Positions 35,194-44,679 of a stretch of 64,000 bases of DNA are shown piece after piece. The notes below the pieces were generated by a model. That model was not told where the DNA came from. It did not search any database and saw nothing but the letters and a program-made list of their open reading frames with translations. The stretch spans positions 992,001 to 1,056,000 of the forward strand of contig NZ_CP040977.1 in the NCBI RefSeq assembly GCF_006364435.1. Direction: 5' to 3'. Each line of letters begins with the position of its first letter. Positions within the stretch are counted from its first letter, which is position 1. Made by a program: the position numbers and the translations under genes. The stretch is from Candidatus Methylopumilus universalis (lineage in GTDB: Bacteria > Pseudomonadota > Gammaproteobacteria > Burkholderiales > Methylophilaceae).

Positions 35194-36021
35194 CTAATTA
35201 ACTACACGTTGATGATGATATTGATTAAGTATATATCTAACTTGTTCTATGACATGCAGAATCATTTCTTTGGCTAATGGATCATTAGTCAAAGTGACTC
35301 TAAACTTAAAGAAGTAGTTATTGATCACTGTAAATATAATATAACTATCCATGCCATCAACAACATAAGCTCTTGTTATAAAATTATCGAAATTTATAGT
35401 ATCTAATAAGTCTGACTTTGTTTCTTCACCATCAATCTGACTTGCTGACTCTTCAAATTCATTGATCATCAACTCACGATTGCCATCCATATCAATATTA
35501 TTGAGTCCTTTGTTATAGATGTACAAGGTTCCCTTAATCATGGGACATGCATAAGTGAAAGTCATGCCATCACCTGCACTATCTTTTTCGTTATCAATGA
35601 ATTCTCTGAAATTTAACCATCCAAACTGAAATGGAACAGCAACTTTACTTAATGGATCTATGTAAACAGTGGGGAAATAAGTATAGATTGGGATTTCATT
35701 AAATTTCACACTGCTAATATCAAAGTAATAATCACGAACAACTTTTGTAGGGGTTTTATCTTTGTAATAATTTACTGCGATTGTGACTTTCTCTATTAGC
35801 TTATCATTATGTTTTGATATTTTTTTGTCATAGAGAAACCATGCGCTTTCAAGTGATCTGCTAACACAATCTATGACTCTCCATTCAATATTGGGAGCGT
35901 CAATTTCATCAAAGGTATCTATGACAATAGGATCATCTGCGGTTAACCCAACACCACCTGATATAGGAACATCAAATCCATAGTCAGCTTTTATGGATTC
36001 TTTTAAATTGAATTTAGCCAT
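35194..36021 (-). CDS. hypothetical protein of the element
   Basis: A 275-residue soluble, acidic protein with no signal peptide and no membrane segment. The predicted pattern is mixed alpha/beta; recognisable stretches are SGGVGLTADDPIVIDTFDEI near the N-terminus, FPTVYIDPLSKVAVPFQFGW in the middle and a C-terminal helix (ILHVIEQVRYILNQY). I do not recognise a family or catalytic motif. It is the first gene of a two-gene unit with the membrane protein downstream. Confidence 0.6.
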   Translation of the reverse strand: MAKFNLKESIKADYGFDVPISGGVGLTADDPIVIDTFDEIDAPNIEWRVIDCVSRSLESAWFLYDKKISKHNDKLIEKVTIAVNYYKDKTPTKVVRDYYFDISSVKFNEIPIYTYFPTVYIDPLSKVAVPFQFGWLNFREFIDNEKDSAGDGMTFTYACPMIKGTLYIYNKGLNNIDMDGNRELMINEFEESASQIDGEETKSDLLDTINFDNFITRAYVVDGMDSYIIFTVINNYFFKFRVTLTNDPLAKEMILHVIEQVRYILNQYHHQRVVN

Positions 36022-36189
36022 CAGTTAAAACTACAAGTAATCAGAGTAATCAGTAACAAGTTTTGGTTCTATTAATGTCCTAACTCTTAACAACACCTTC
36101 AAAACCCATTGTTCAGCCAAGATGTCATGCAACGCCTTCATTCTTTCTTTTGCCACTCAAAAACAGAGCAAAAATAATTTTATATTTCT

Positions 36190-36378
36190 CTAATAACCAA
36201 GCCCTTTAAAATATAAAAATATTATTCCAAATAGACTAAATAGCAGAACACAAGAAACAAAAAGATACTTTTGATCGTCGAAAAGACTTTTAATGCTCTC
36301 TTGATAATATAGGAGAACAATTATCATCCCAATTAAAATTCCAACGACATCTGCTATTAAATACGGATTGCTTCCCAT
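36190..36378 (-). CDS. 62-residue membrane protein, unknown function
   Basis: A tiny protein with two hydrophobic segments (about 7-27, IADVVGILIGMIIVLLYY, and 39-60, YLFVSCVLLFSLFGIIFLYF) joined by a charged loop (ESIKSLFDDQK). It lies nine bases downstream of the integrase stop on the same strand and may be co-transcribed with it. Small two-span proteins next to integrases are seen as holin-like or exclusion peptides, but nothing here decides. It could also be a chance frame, although the helical hairpin is convincing. Confidence 0.5.
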   Translation of the reverse strand: MGSNPYLIADVVGILIGMIIVLLYYQESIKSLFDDQKYLFVSCVLLFSLFGIIFLYFKGLGY

Positions 36379-36387
36379 ATGTTAATT

Positions 36388-37572
36388 TTAACTGAAACTC
36401 TTAGCCTTCATAGCCGAATTTAAGTGTGAATAATGCTTTTCAATCATAACCACACTTGTTCCCATTTGCCTTGCTAAATCGTGTATGCCCACCTGCCCTC
36501 TCATCAAGGTCATGGTGGCATAGGTATGACGCAGTGAATATAGAGTGCGGTTATCGCCGAACTTATCCTTTAGCAACCCCACAAACTTTAAGAATTGCTC
36601 AAAGCTCTGATTAAGATTATTGGTCTGCAACCCATTTCTTAATCTAAACACATAGACATCTAACTTGGCTTCTAATAATTCATCGAATGTCATGGTGTTT
36701 AAGTCATCAAATCTACTTTGTATGCGTTTTAAATAAACCAACACATTATGGCGTGCTATCAGCTCACGACGACCTGTTTTACCATCAACGGCAATCATTA
36801 AATAGCGGTTGCTGTCCTTATCCATGAACCAATTTATGTGTTTCCATTTAATGTTCTGACTTTCAGTGCCATATCTCATGCCTGTATTTGTCAATATCAA
36901 CACATAATCTCTTAACAACTCACGCATATCACGTGTGATGGTTTTCTGACCCATGTTTTGCCAAGTTTTTAACTGTCTGATAATGACTTTCCATTCATCA
37001 ACACTGAATGCAGGTCGCCTTTCACCCTTGACTCCTTTATTGCTCAATGGTGGCACTTGTGATTTCGACATCCATCCTCTACTAATCGCTGTATCAAAAA
37101 TTCTATTTAAAGATGAGTTGTAATTAGTAAGCGTAGAAGTTTTAAGTGGTCTATTTAATTTGCGTGTTTGATTGGCTTTGAAATTAAGCAAGTCTAATTG
37201 TGTAATTTTATCCACAGACTTTTTAGCGAAGAACGGAATTAAATGTGTGCGAATACTACTTATATAAGTGTGATAAACAATTTTACCAATGCCCATGTCT
37301 AATTCTTTTTCCATTTCTCTTATTGCTAATTCAGCAACATGCTTAAACTTTTTGCTTTGAAGTGGCAGATTGTATTTGTGCAGAAAACGACTTTCGTCGT
37401 AGATTTCTGTGGCGACTTTAACAGCGTAATCAAAATGAATGTGCTTTGTGCTACATCGATGCCATTTGCTATTTGGTAATTTAAAACGACATTGCCAAAA
37501 ACGATTCGGAGATTTTTTGAACAGCACAACTTCGCCGTCTCTGACATATTTTAAATCGTGAATTACCTTCAC
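36388..37572 (-). CDS. tyrosine recombinase (integrase) of the tRNA-Lys element
   Basis: A 394-residue site-specific integrase. The N-terminal part (1-75) is an arm-binding-like domain, 76-175 is the core-binding helical domain and 190-390 is catalytic. The active-site residues seen are R233 (NTGMRYGTE), K265 (DGKTGRRE), R348 (YSLRHTYAT) and nucleophile Y381 (EKHYSHL). The two usual histidines are replaced by Y345 and T372, a variant known in this integrase branch. It reads away from the tRNA-Lys gene, its integration target, 104 bases distant. Confidence 0.93.
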   Translation of the reverse strand: MKVIHDLKYVRDGEVVLFKKSPNRFWQCRFKLPNSKWHRCSTKHIHFDYAVKVATEIYDESRFLHKYNLPLQSKKFKHVAELAIREMEKELDMGIGKIVYHTYISSIRTHLIPFFAKKSVDKITQLDLLNFKANQTRKLNRPLKTSTLTNYNSSLNRIFDTAISRGWMSKSQVPPLSNKGVKGERRPAFSVDEWKVIIRQLKTWQNMGQKTITRDMRELLRDYVLILTNTGMRYGTESQNIKWKHINWFMDKDSNRYLMIAVDGKTGRRELIARHNVLVYLKRIQSRFDDLNTMTFDELLEAKLDVYVFRLRNGLQTNNLNQSFEQFLKFVGLLKDKFGDNRTLYSLRHTYATMTLMRGQVGIHDLARQMGTSVVMIEKHYSHLNSAMKAKSFS

Positions 37573-37587
37573 AATCGATGTTCAGAC

Positions 37588-37666
37588 CCATGAAAAAACC
37601 ACACTGACAGAAAAAGTATTGCGATGAAGTGACTATGGAATTCGTTAGCACGAAAAGGCTCTGAAA
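37588..37666. promoter_or_regulatory. right putative integrase arm-type sites
   Basis: ACACTGACAGAAAAAGTA (37601-37618) and AAGGCTCTGAAA (37655-37666) are inverted copies of the left-end sites; CCATGAAAAAACCACA (37588-37603) is a direct relative of 31188-31202. They lie between the integrase start and the att core, where integrase or excisionase sites are expected, and overlap the likely int promoter. Confidence 0.55.
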
Positions 37667-37676
37667 GCCTTGTAAA

Positions 37677-37722
37677 TGGTGGGTCGGGCGGGATTCGAAC
37701 CCACGACCAACGGATTAAAAGT
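37677..37722. repeat. right att core of the tRNA-Lys element
   Basis: 46 bases identical to 31059-31104. They cover the 3' part of the intact tRNA-Lys from the anticodon loop to the encoded CCA, so insertion leaves the tRNA functional. Confidence 0.93.
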
Positions 37723-37752
37723 CCGCTGCTCTACCGACTGAGCTACCGACCC
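37677..37752 (-). tRNA. tRNA-Lys (anticodon TTT)
   Basis: On the minus strand the acceptor GGGTCGG pairs with CCGACCC, discriminator A, encoded CCA at 37679-37677. The D stem is GCTC/GAGC, the anticodon loop is CTTTTAA with TTT at 37719-37717 and the T arm contains GGTTCGAATCC. Its 3' half is the integration site of the element to the left. Confidence 0.96.
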
Positions 37753-37817
37753 AGAAGAAACAAAACAGGTGATTATCCTTTATTGAGCCTAAATGGTCAA
37801 CAATGGTTCATTGAAAA

Positions 37818-39173
37818 TTAGGATCTGAGGCCAGGTATTTTGCCAGCCATACCACGCATCAGTTTGCCTAAGCCGCCTTTTGAAAACATCTTCATCATCT
37901 TTTGCATTTCTTCAAACTGATTGAGGACGCGATTCACATCTTGGACTTGCACACCAGATCCCAAAGCAATTCTTTTCTTTCTTGTAGCTTTAATTAATTC
38001 GGGTTTTCTTCTTTCAAGAGGCGTCATTGAGCTAATAATGGCTTCTATTTGACGAAGCGATTTGTCGCCATCTTCAGGATTAATTTTAGATGCAGCGCTC
38101 GTAAATTGAGCGGGCATCTTATCCATTAATGCGCCTACGCCACCCATTTTTTTCATTTGTCCTATTTGATTTTTGAAATCTTCTAAATCGAAATTTTTTC
38201 CTGATTTAACTTTTTCCGCTAACTTCTCGGCTTCTTTAACATCTAATGTTTTCTGTGCATCTTCGACAAGACTTACAATGTCACCCATGCCAAGAATTCT
38301 TGACGCCATTCTTTCGGGGTGAAAAGGCTCAAGGCCATTAATTTTTTCGCTTGTCCCAATATATTTGATTGGCTTGCCAGTCACTTGACGCACAGATAAG
38401 GCTGCACCACCGCGCGTATCACTATCTAACTTTGTTAAAATAACACCTGTTAAAGGGAGTGCGTCACCAAAAGCTTTTGCAGTATTCACTGCATCTTGTC
38501 CTTGCATGGCATCGACTACAAATAAAGTCTCTATTGGATTTAATTTCTTATGTAGCGCTTTGATTTCATCCATCATTTCAACGTCAATACCTAAGCGGCC
38601 TGCTGTGTCAAAAATAACTACATCAAAAAAATGTTTTTTTGCGTAATCGATCGTCTCTGATGCAATCTTTAGTGGTTTCTGGGAAGGGTTTGAATCAAAA
38701 CATTCAATATTTAAACTTTTGGCAAGTGTTTTAAGTTGATCAATCGCTGCAGGACGATATACGTCAGCACTTGCAAGCAATACCTTTTTCTTTTTTTCGA
38801 TAAGCAGCTTAGCAAGCTTGGCAGAAGTGGTTGTTTTGCCAGAACCTTGGAGACCTGCCATTAAAATAATAGCTGGGGGAGCAACATTTAGATCCAAGGA
38901 AACATTTTGATCGCCCATGAGGATCGTGAGTTCATCTTGGACAATTTTAATAATCGCTTGTCCTGGAGATAGGCTTTGCAATACTTCAACACCGAGGGCT
39001 TTTGTTTTAACGCGATCGATAAAATCTTTTACGACAGCCAAAGCAACGTCTGCTTCAATTAAAGCGATTCTAACTTCGCGCATCGCATCACTGATATTCT
39101 GCTCAGTAAATCTGGCTTGCCCGCGAATTGTTTTAATGACACTCTGTAGTCGGTCGGTTAGATTTTCTAACAT
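37818..39173 (-). CDS. ffh: signal recognition particle protein
   Basis: SRP54 GTPase that targets membrane proteins to the Sec machinery together with 4.5S RNA and FtsY. It has 451 residues. The N domain precedes the G domain with P-loop GLQGSGKTT (107-115), DTAGRLGID and TKLDSDTRGGAAL. The methionine-rich M domain ends MKMFSKGGLGKLMRGMAG. It sits beside the tRNA-Lys gene and is divergent from the CcsA-like gene. Confidence 0.97.
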   Translation of the reverse strand: MLENLTDRLQSVIKTIRGQARFTEQNISDAMREVRIALIEADVALAVVKDFIDRVKTKALGVEVLQSLSPGQAIIKIVQDELTILMGDQNVSLDLNVAPPAIILMAGLQGSGKTTTSAKLAKLLIEKKKKVLLASADVYRPAAIDQLKTLAKSLNIECFDSNPSQKPLKIASETIDYAKKHFFDVVIFDTAGRLGIDVEMMDEIKALHKKLNPIETLFVVDAMQGQDAVNTAKAFGDALPLTGVILTKLDSDTRGGAALSVRQVTGKPIKYIGTSEKINGLEPFHPERMASRILGMGDIVSLVEDAQKTLDVKEAEKLAEKVKSGKNFDLEDFKNQIGQMKKMGGVGALMDKMPAQFTSAASKINPEDGDKSLRQIEAIISSMTPLERRKPELIKATRKKRIALGSGVQVQDVNRVLNQFEEMQKMMKMFSKGGLGKLMRGMAGKIPGLRS

Positions 39174-39247
39174 GCGTTCATCCTGTTTTAAGTTAACTCT
39201 TCTTTATGTACATGGTATATTAAACTTTTAATGACGAATTAAAAATT

Positions 39248-40051
39248 ATGGAAATTTGGCTACCTATTTTAATTGCTTGTGCGTGTTATCTCACGCCAAG
39301 TTTCTTACTATTTAAAAAACAAACGCCTGATAAAAAGCTTACTAATTTTAATGCGCTATTAATTGGTATCGGCTTATTAGCTCATTTTACAATTCTTAAA
39401 GCTAGCATTTCTTTCAATCCTATCAATCTAGGGTTTTCTAACGCCCTTATTGCAACCTCATTCTTTAGTATTTTGATTTTTTGGTTACTTAATTTTAATA
39501 AAAATTTTAATTATCTGCAGCCGTTTTTGCTTATCCCATCGGCTTTTTTACTGATCATACATCCTTTATTTTTATCAAATCACTTTTTAACAACTGATTT
39601 ATCACCATTATTTATTACACATATCGCGATCGCTTTGTTGGCATATAGCCTATTTACATTTTCAGCTTATTTAGCCATATTCATTTTAATTTTCGAGAAA
39701 AAATTACATCAAAAAAAGAAAATAGATATGCTCTTAAGTGGCTTCCAGCCATTAATTGAAATGGAAAATTTCCTTTTTAATATTAATAAAATTGGGTTTC
39801 TTTTATTGACCATAACACTTATAAGCGGAATTCTATTTTCTGAGCAAGTTTTTGGGACGCCACTTCAGTTTAACCACAAAACAGTTTTCTCAATATTAGC
39901 TTGGCTTATTTATGGGCTTATTTTGGCAGGTAAAAAACTTTTTGGTTGGCGCGGTAGAAATTCTATCTATATTAAACTAACTGCTTTTTTATTTCTTTTG
40001 CTGTCTTATCTTGGAAGTAAATTCGTTTTGGAAATTATCCTTCATAGATAA
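39248..40051 (+). CDS. CcsA/HemX-like inner-membrane protein (YpjD family)
   Basis: A 267-residue polytopic membrane protein with about eight hydrophobic segments. It belongs to the cytochrome c assembly / HemX-like group often found beside ffh in gammaproteobacteria and betaproteobacteria. The heme-handling WxWG-type motif of true CcsA is not obvious; histidines occur in FITHIAIALLAYSLF and LQFNHKTVFSIL. It may take part in heme or cytochrome assembly, which is not proven. It ends four bases before the convergent HAD gene. Confidence 0.8.
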   Translation: MEIWLPILIACACYLTPSFLLFKKQTPDKKLTNFNALLIGIGLLAHFTILKASISFNPINLGFSNALIATSFFSILIFWLLNFNKNFNYLQPFLLIPSAFLLIIHPLFLSNHFLTTDLSPLFITHIAIALLAYSLFTFSAYLAIFILIFEKKLHQKKKIDMLLSGFQPLIEMENFLFNINKIGFLLLTITLISGILFSEQVFGTPLQFNHKTVFSILAWLIYGLILAGKKLFGWRGRNSIYIKLTAFLFLLLSYLGSKFVLEIILHR

Positions 40052-40055
40052 CGAA

Positions 40056-40718
40056 TCATCTCAATGAAATTTGAGGCCAGCCCTTAGATTTTGCATATTC
40101 ACTTAAAACATCATCCGAATCAACAGCCACAGGGTGTGTGACTTTTTGCATTAAAGGCAGGTCATTATGAGAGTCGCTATAGAAGTATGACTTTTCAAAG
40201 CTCGCTAATGATAAATTTTTGCCTTTAAGCCAGGCTTCTAAACGAGTCACCTTCCCTTCCTTAAAAGAAGGAAGTCCCGAGACTTTTCCAGTAAATTCAC
40301 CTTCTTTTTCTTCGGGATCAGTGCCTATTAAATTTTCAATACCAAATAATTCAGCGATGGGTTTTGTAATAAAGCTGTTAGTGGCTGTAATAACAATGAT
40401 CAGGTCACCTTCGTCCTGATGTCTTTTGACAAGTGCACGCGCCTTTTCAGTGATCATAGGTTTAATCACTTCTTCTACGTATTTTTTAATGAGTTGATTA
40501 AGCACCGTCCTAGGATTCCTCGCAAGCGGCTTAAATTGAAACTCAACGAATGCGTATATATCTAGCGTGCCAGCTTTATAATCCGCGTAGAATTTCTCAT
40601 TTTTTTCAGCATGAATCGCACCATCAAGATAGCCTTCTTGAATAAGAAATCGACTCCAGTTGTAATCACTGTCTCCAGCTAAAATCGTATTGTCTAAATC
40701 GAAGAGTGCTAGATTCAA
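40056..40718 (-). CDS. HAD superfamily IB phosphatase
   Basis: A 220-residue SerB-like HAD hydrolase. The nucleophile motif is ALFDLDNTILAGDSDYNW, motif II is IVITATNSFI, and the C-terminal FYSDSHNDLPLM supplies the metal acidic residues. This subgroup (HAD-IB, relatives of CicA/histidinol-phosphatase-like enzymes) is often listed as histidinol-phosphatase or phosphoserine phosphatase; substrate cannot be assigned here. It lies eight bases after leuA and completes the pssA-leuA-HAD run. Confidence 0.87.
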   Translation of the reverse strand: MNLALFDLDNTILAGDSDYNWSRFLIQEGYLDGAIHAEKNEKFYADYKAGTLDIYAFVEFQFKPLARNPRTVLNQLIKKYVEEVIKPMITEKARALVKRHQDEGDLIIVITATNSFITKPIAELFGIENLIGTDPEEKEGEFTGKVSGLPSFKEGKVTRLEAWLKGKNLSLASFEKSYFYSDSHNDLPLMQKVTHPVAVDSDDVLSEYAKSKGWPQISLR

Positions 40719-40726
40719 ATTAACCT

Positions 40727-42277
40727 CTAAACCTGAGGATGGGCACGTTCTAATTTGGATTGGAGTTTATTTAATCCATTGATATAAGCTTTTGCAGATG
40801 CAATCACAATGTCTGTATCAGCACCTTGACCATTCACAATGCGACCGCCTTTTGCCAATCTCACGGTCACTTCACCTTGAGCATCCGTTCCGCTTGTGAT
40901 GTTATTCACAGAATAAAGTTGAAGTTCTGAACCTGAGTTTGCAATTTTTTCGATCGCTTTAAATGTAGCATCCACAGGGCCGCCGCCAGAAGATTCAGCC
41001 ATCACCTCTTTGCCATTTTCGGAAATTTTAATGACCGCGTGAGGGATTGTGCCTGTTTCTGACATTGTTTTTAAATGAATTAATTTATAATGCTCTATCG
41101 CCTCAGAGGTATATTCTTCGCTCATAAGCGCATGAAGGTCTTCATCAAAAATTTCGGATTTTTTATCTGCTAAATCTTTAAATCTTGCAAATGCGGCATT
41201 AATAATATCTTCTGATTGAATGTCGATGCCCAATTCTTGGAGTCTAGTTTTAAATGCATTACGACCAGACAACTTTCCAAGTGAGATCTTATTTGCTCCC
41301 CAACCCACATCTTGCGCGCGCATAATTTCATAGGTTTCTCTATGTTTTAAAACGCCGTCTTGATGGATGCCAGATTCATGTGCAAAAGCATTTGCGCCTA
41401 CAATCGCCTTATTGGGTTGAACAGGGTAGCCTGTAATTGTTGAAACCAATCTCGAAGTTGGCACAATTTGTGTAGTATCGATGCTTGTCGTTAGATTAAA
41501 TAGATCTTTTCTGGTTTTAACCGCCATCACGATTTCTTCTAGACTTGCATTGCCCGCTCTTTCGCCCAATCCATTAATCGTACATTCAACTTGTCTCGCG
41601 CCATTCATCACTGCTGCAAGTGAATTTGCAACTGCCATGCCTAAATCGTTATGACAATGGGTGGACCATACAACTTTTGAAGAGTTTTCAACTTGGTTGA
41701 TGAGGGCCTTCATACGCTCGCCCCAAACACCTGGGATTGAATACCCAACCGTATCGGGTACATTGATTGTTTTAGCGCCAACTTTAATCACAGCATTAAA
41801 TACTTTAACAAGAAAATCCATTTCAGAGCGCACCGCATCTTCGGCAGAAAACTCGACGTCGTCCGTATATTCCAAAGACCATTTCACAGCCTGAACCGCT
41901 CGATCTAAGACTTCATCTTCTGACATACGGAGTTTATTTTCCATATGAATTTTGCTAGTCGCAATGAAGGTATGGATACGTCCTTTTTTTGCATGTTGAA
42001 TAGCTTCGCCAGCTTTGCGAATATCATTTTCAACAGCGCGAGCTAATGAGCATACAGTCGACTCTTTAATGTTTTTTGCAACAGCGCTTATAGAGTTAAA
42101 GTCTCCAGGGCTTGCAGCTGCAAAGCCCGCCTCAATGACATCGACACCAAGCTTCTCAAGCTGCCTTGCAATGCGCAACTTTTCTTCCTGTGTCATCGAT
42201 GCACCAGGGCTCTGCTCACCGTCCCTTAAGGTGGTATCAAAAATGATGAGTTTGTTATTTTGTATTTCTTGTTGCAT
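40727..42277 (-). CDS. leuA: 2-isopropylmalate synthase
   Basis: First enzyme of leucine synthesis, joining acetyl-CoA and ketoisovalerate. It has 516 residues. The catalytic TIM barrel begins [20 protein letters not shown] and includes [19 protein letters not shown] and the HESGIHQDG stretch. The C-terminal regulatory domain (about 390-510) binds leucine in the family. Its start overlaps the end of pssA by 23 bases. IlvE at 8208-9140 ends the same pathway. Confidence 0.97.
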   Translation of the reverse strand: MQQEIQNNKLIIFDTTLRDGEQSPGASMTQEEKLRIARQLEKLGVDVIEAGFAAASPGDFNSISAVAKNIKESTVCSLARAVENDIRKAGEAIQHAKKGRIHTFIATSKIHMENKLRMSEDEVLDRAVQAVKWSLEYTDDVEFSAEDAVRSEMDFLVKVFNAVIKVGAKTINVPDTVGYSIPGVWGERMKALINQVENSSKVVWSTHCHNDLGMAVANSLAAVMNGARQVECTINGLGERAGNASLEEIVMAVKTRKDLFNLTTSIDTTQIVPTSRLVSTITGYPVQPNKAIVGANAFAHESGIHQDGVLKHRETYEIMRAQDVGWGANKISLGKLSGRNAFKTRLQELGIDIQSEDIINAAFARFKDLADKKSEIFDEDLHALMSEEYTSEAIEHYKLIHLKTMSETGTIPHAVIKISENGKEVMAESSGGGPVDATFKAIEKIANSGSELQLYSVNNITSGTDAQGEVTVRLAKGGRIVNGQGADTDIVIASAKAYINGLNKLQSKLERAHPQV

Positions 42278-43067
42278 TCACTATTGCCTTATTCTTAAAT
42301 TTAAAATTTCTAATGAAATTGAAATAGCCTGACAAGAAATAACAACCCACTATAATAAAAATAGCTTCAGGTGGGCTATAAGAAACTAATACAAATGCCA
42401 AAATGACCAATAGAATAGCGACGAATGGAACGCTATTTCTAAGATTAATATCTTTGCCACTATAAAATCTAATTTCACTTACCATGGAAAGTGCGATCAC
42501 TATGGTGAGTGACCAAGAAACCCATTTCATTTTAATCATATTGAAAAAAATCTCGTTTCCACTAAAGCCATTTTCATTAGATACCCAGACAAAACTTACT
42601 AACAATGCTGCTGCTGCCGGGCTTGGTAATCCAAAAAAATATTTTTTTTCATCTCGGTCTAGTTTAACGTTGAAGCGCGCAAGTCTAAATGCTGCACAAC
42701 AGCAATAAATAAAAGCTGCAATCCAGCCTAACTTACCTAACGGCTTTAATGTCCATACATATAAGATAAGTGCAGGTGCTACGCCAAATGACACCATGTC
42801 GGAAAGACTATCGTATTCGGCTCCAAAAGCACTTTCAGTATGCGTCAGTCGCGCAATGCGTCCATCTAATCCATCCATAATAATGGCAATAAATATCGCA
42901 ATAGCAGCAAGCTCATATTTCCCATTCATCGCTTGAACAATAGAATAAAATCCGGAGAATAAAGCAGCCGTTGTAATAAAATTAGGAAGCAAATAAAAAG
43001 TGTGCTTACTTATTTTATTTCTTAATAAATCTTCTTTATTTTTTCCGATACTTTTTAACTTTTTCAT
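42255..43067 (-). CDS. pssA: CDP-diacylglycerol-serine O-phosphatidyltransferase
   Basis: Membrane enzyme for phosphatidylserine, the precursor of phosphatidylethanolamine. It has 270 residues and is of the Bacillus-type CDP-alcohol phosphotransferase family. The signature is complete: [20 protein letters not shown] then [11 protein letters not shown] with its metal aspartates. There are about seven membrane segments. The pssA-leuA order is common in proteobacteria. It is divergent from tgt. Confidence 0.94.
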   Translation of the reverse strand: MKKLKSIGKNKEDLLRNKISKHTFYLLPNFITTAALFSGFYSIVQAMNGKYELAAIAIFIAIIMDGLDGRIARLTHTESAFGAEYDSLSDMVSFGVAPALILYVWTLKPLGKLGWIAAFIYCCCAAFRLARFNVKLDRDEKKYFFGLPSPAAAALLVSFVWVSNENGFSGNEIFFNMIKMKWVSWSLTIVIALSMVSEIRFYSGKDINLRNSVPFVAILLVILAFVLVSYSPPEAIFIIVGCYFLSGYFNFIRNFKFKNKAIVNATRNTK

Positions 43068-43148
43068 GTGTTATTTTTAATTGGAAACTCAATCTTTTAG
43101 TATAACAAAGCTTTAACGATTTCATTAATTCTAATTTATACTCATTGA

Positions 43149-44285
<1,137 letters not shown>

Positions 44286-44337
44286 ATGCCTGCTGTGTTA
44301 AAATTAACCTTTAAAATTAATTACCTGTAGGAATAAA

Positions 44338-44652
44338 ATGTTTATAAGTTACGCATATGCCGCTGATGCGGTTCCCACTGATCTCATGAGCTTTTTGCCA
44401 TTTATCATCATTTTTGTACTTTTTTACTTCATGTTAATTCGCCCACAAATGAAACAAGCAAAAGCCCATAAGCTTATGATTGATTCGCTCAAAAAAGACG
44501 ATGAGATTGTGACCAATGGCGGCCTGCTTGGTAAAGTAGTCAAAATCAAAGATCAGTATGTCACTGTAGAAATTGCAGCGAGCACTCAAATTCATATCCA
44601 AAAGCAATCTGTCATCACTTTGCTGCCTAAAGGCACCATAAAATCTATCTAA
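44338..44652 (+). CDS. yajC: preprotein translocase subunit YajC
   Basis: A 104-residue, single-span inner-membrane protein of the SecDF-YajC complex. The membrane segment (about 18-37, FLPFIIIFVLFYFMLIRPQM) and the following MIDSLKKDDEIVTNGGLLGKV are family features. It comes between tgt and secD. Confidence 0.95.
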   Translation: MFISYAYAADAVPTDLMSFLPFIIIFVLFYFMLIRPQMKQAKAHKLMIDSLKKDDEIVTNGGLLGKVVKIKDQYVTVEIAASTQIHIQKQSVITLLPKGTIKSI

Positions 44653-44679
44653 TTTCTGAAGTGATAGCTTAAGTTAAAA

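Larger units (their letters stand above)
31059..37722. mobile_element. integrative element in tRNA-Lys (about 6.6 kb)
   Basis: The element is bounded by identical 46-bp direct repeats that correspond to the anticodon-loop-to-CCA half of tRNA-Lys. The intact tRNA is on the right (37677-37752) with a tyrosine recombinase gene (36388-37572) just inside. The left copy belongs to a diverged tRNA-Lys-like sequence. Inside are a DUF6641-like gene, a TonB-C lipoprotein, a second minimal recombinase, a possible HUH Rep protein, a membrane protein, a 275-residue unknown and a 62-residue membrane peptide. There are no capsid, tail, terminase or conjugation genes. It resembles a phage satellite or a tycheposon-type island; the cargo function is unknown. 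Confidence 0.88.

Noticed and set aside
34836-36021. Toxin-antitoxin pair
   Set aside because: The sizes (275 and 109 residues), the membrane segment and the lack of any toxin or antitoxin motif do not fit a known type.
31059-37722. Complete prophage
   Set aside because: No terminase, portal, capsid, tail or lysis genes; 6.6 kb is too short.
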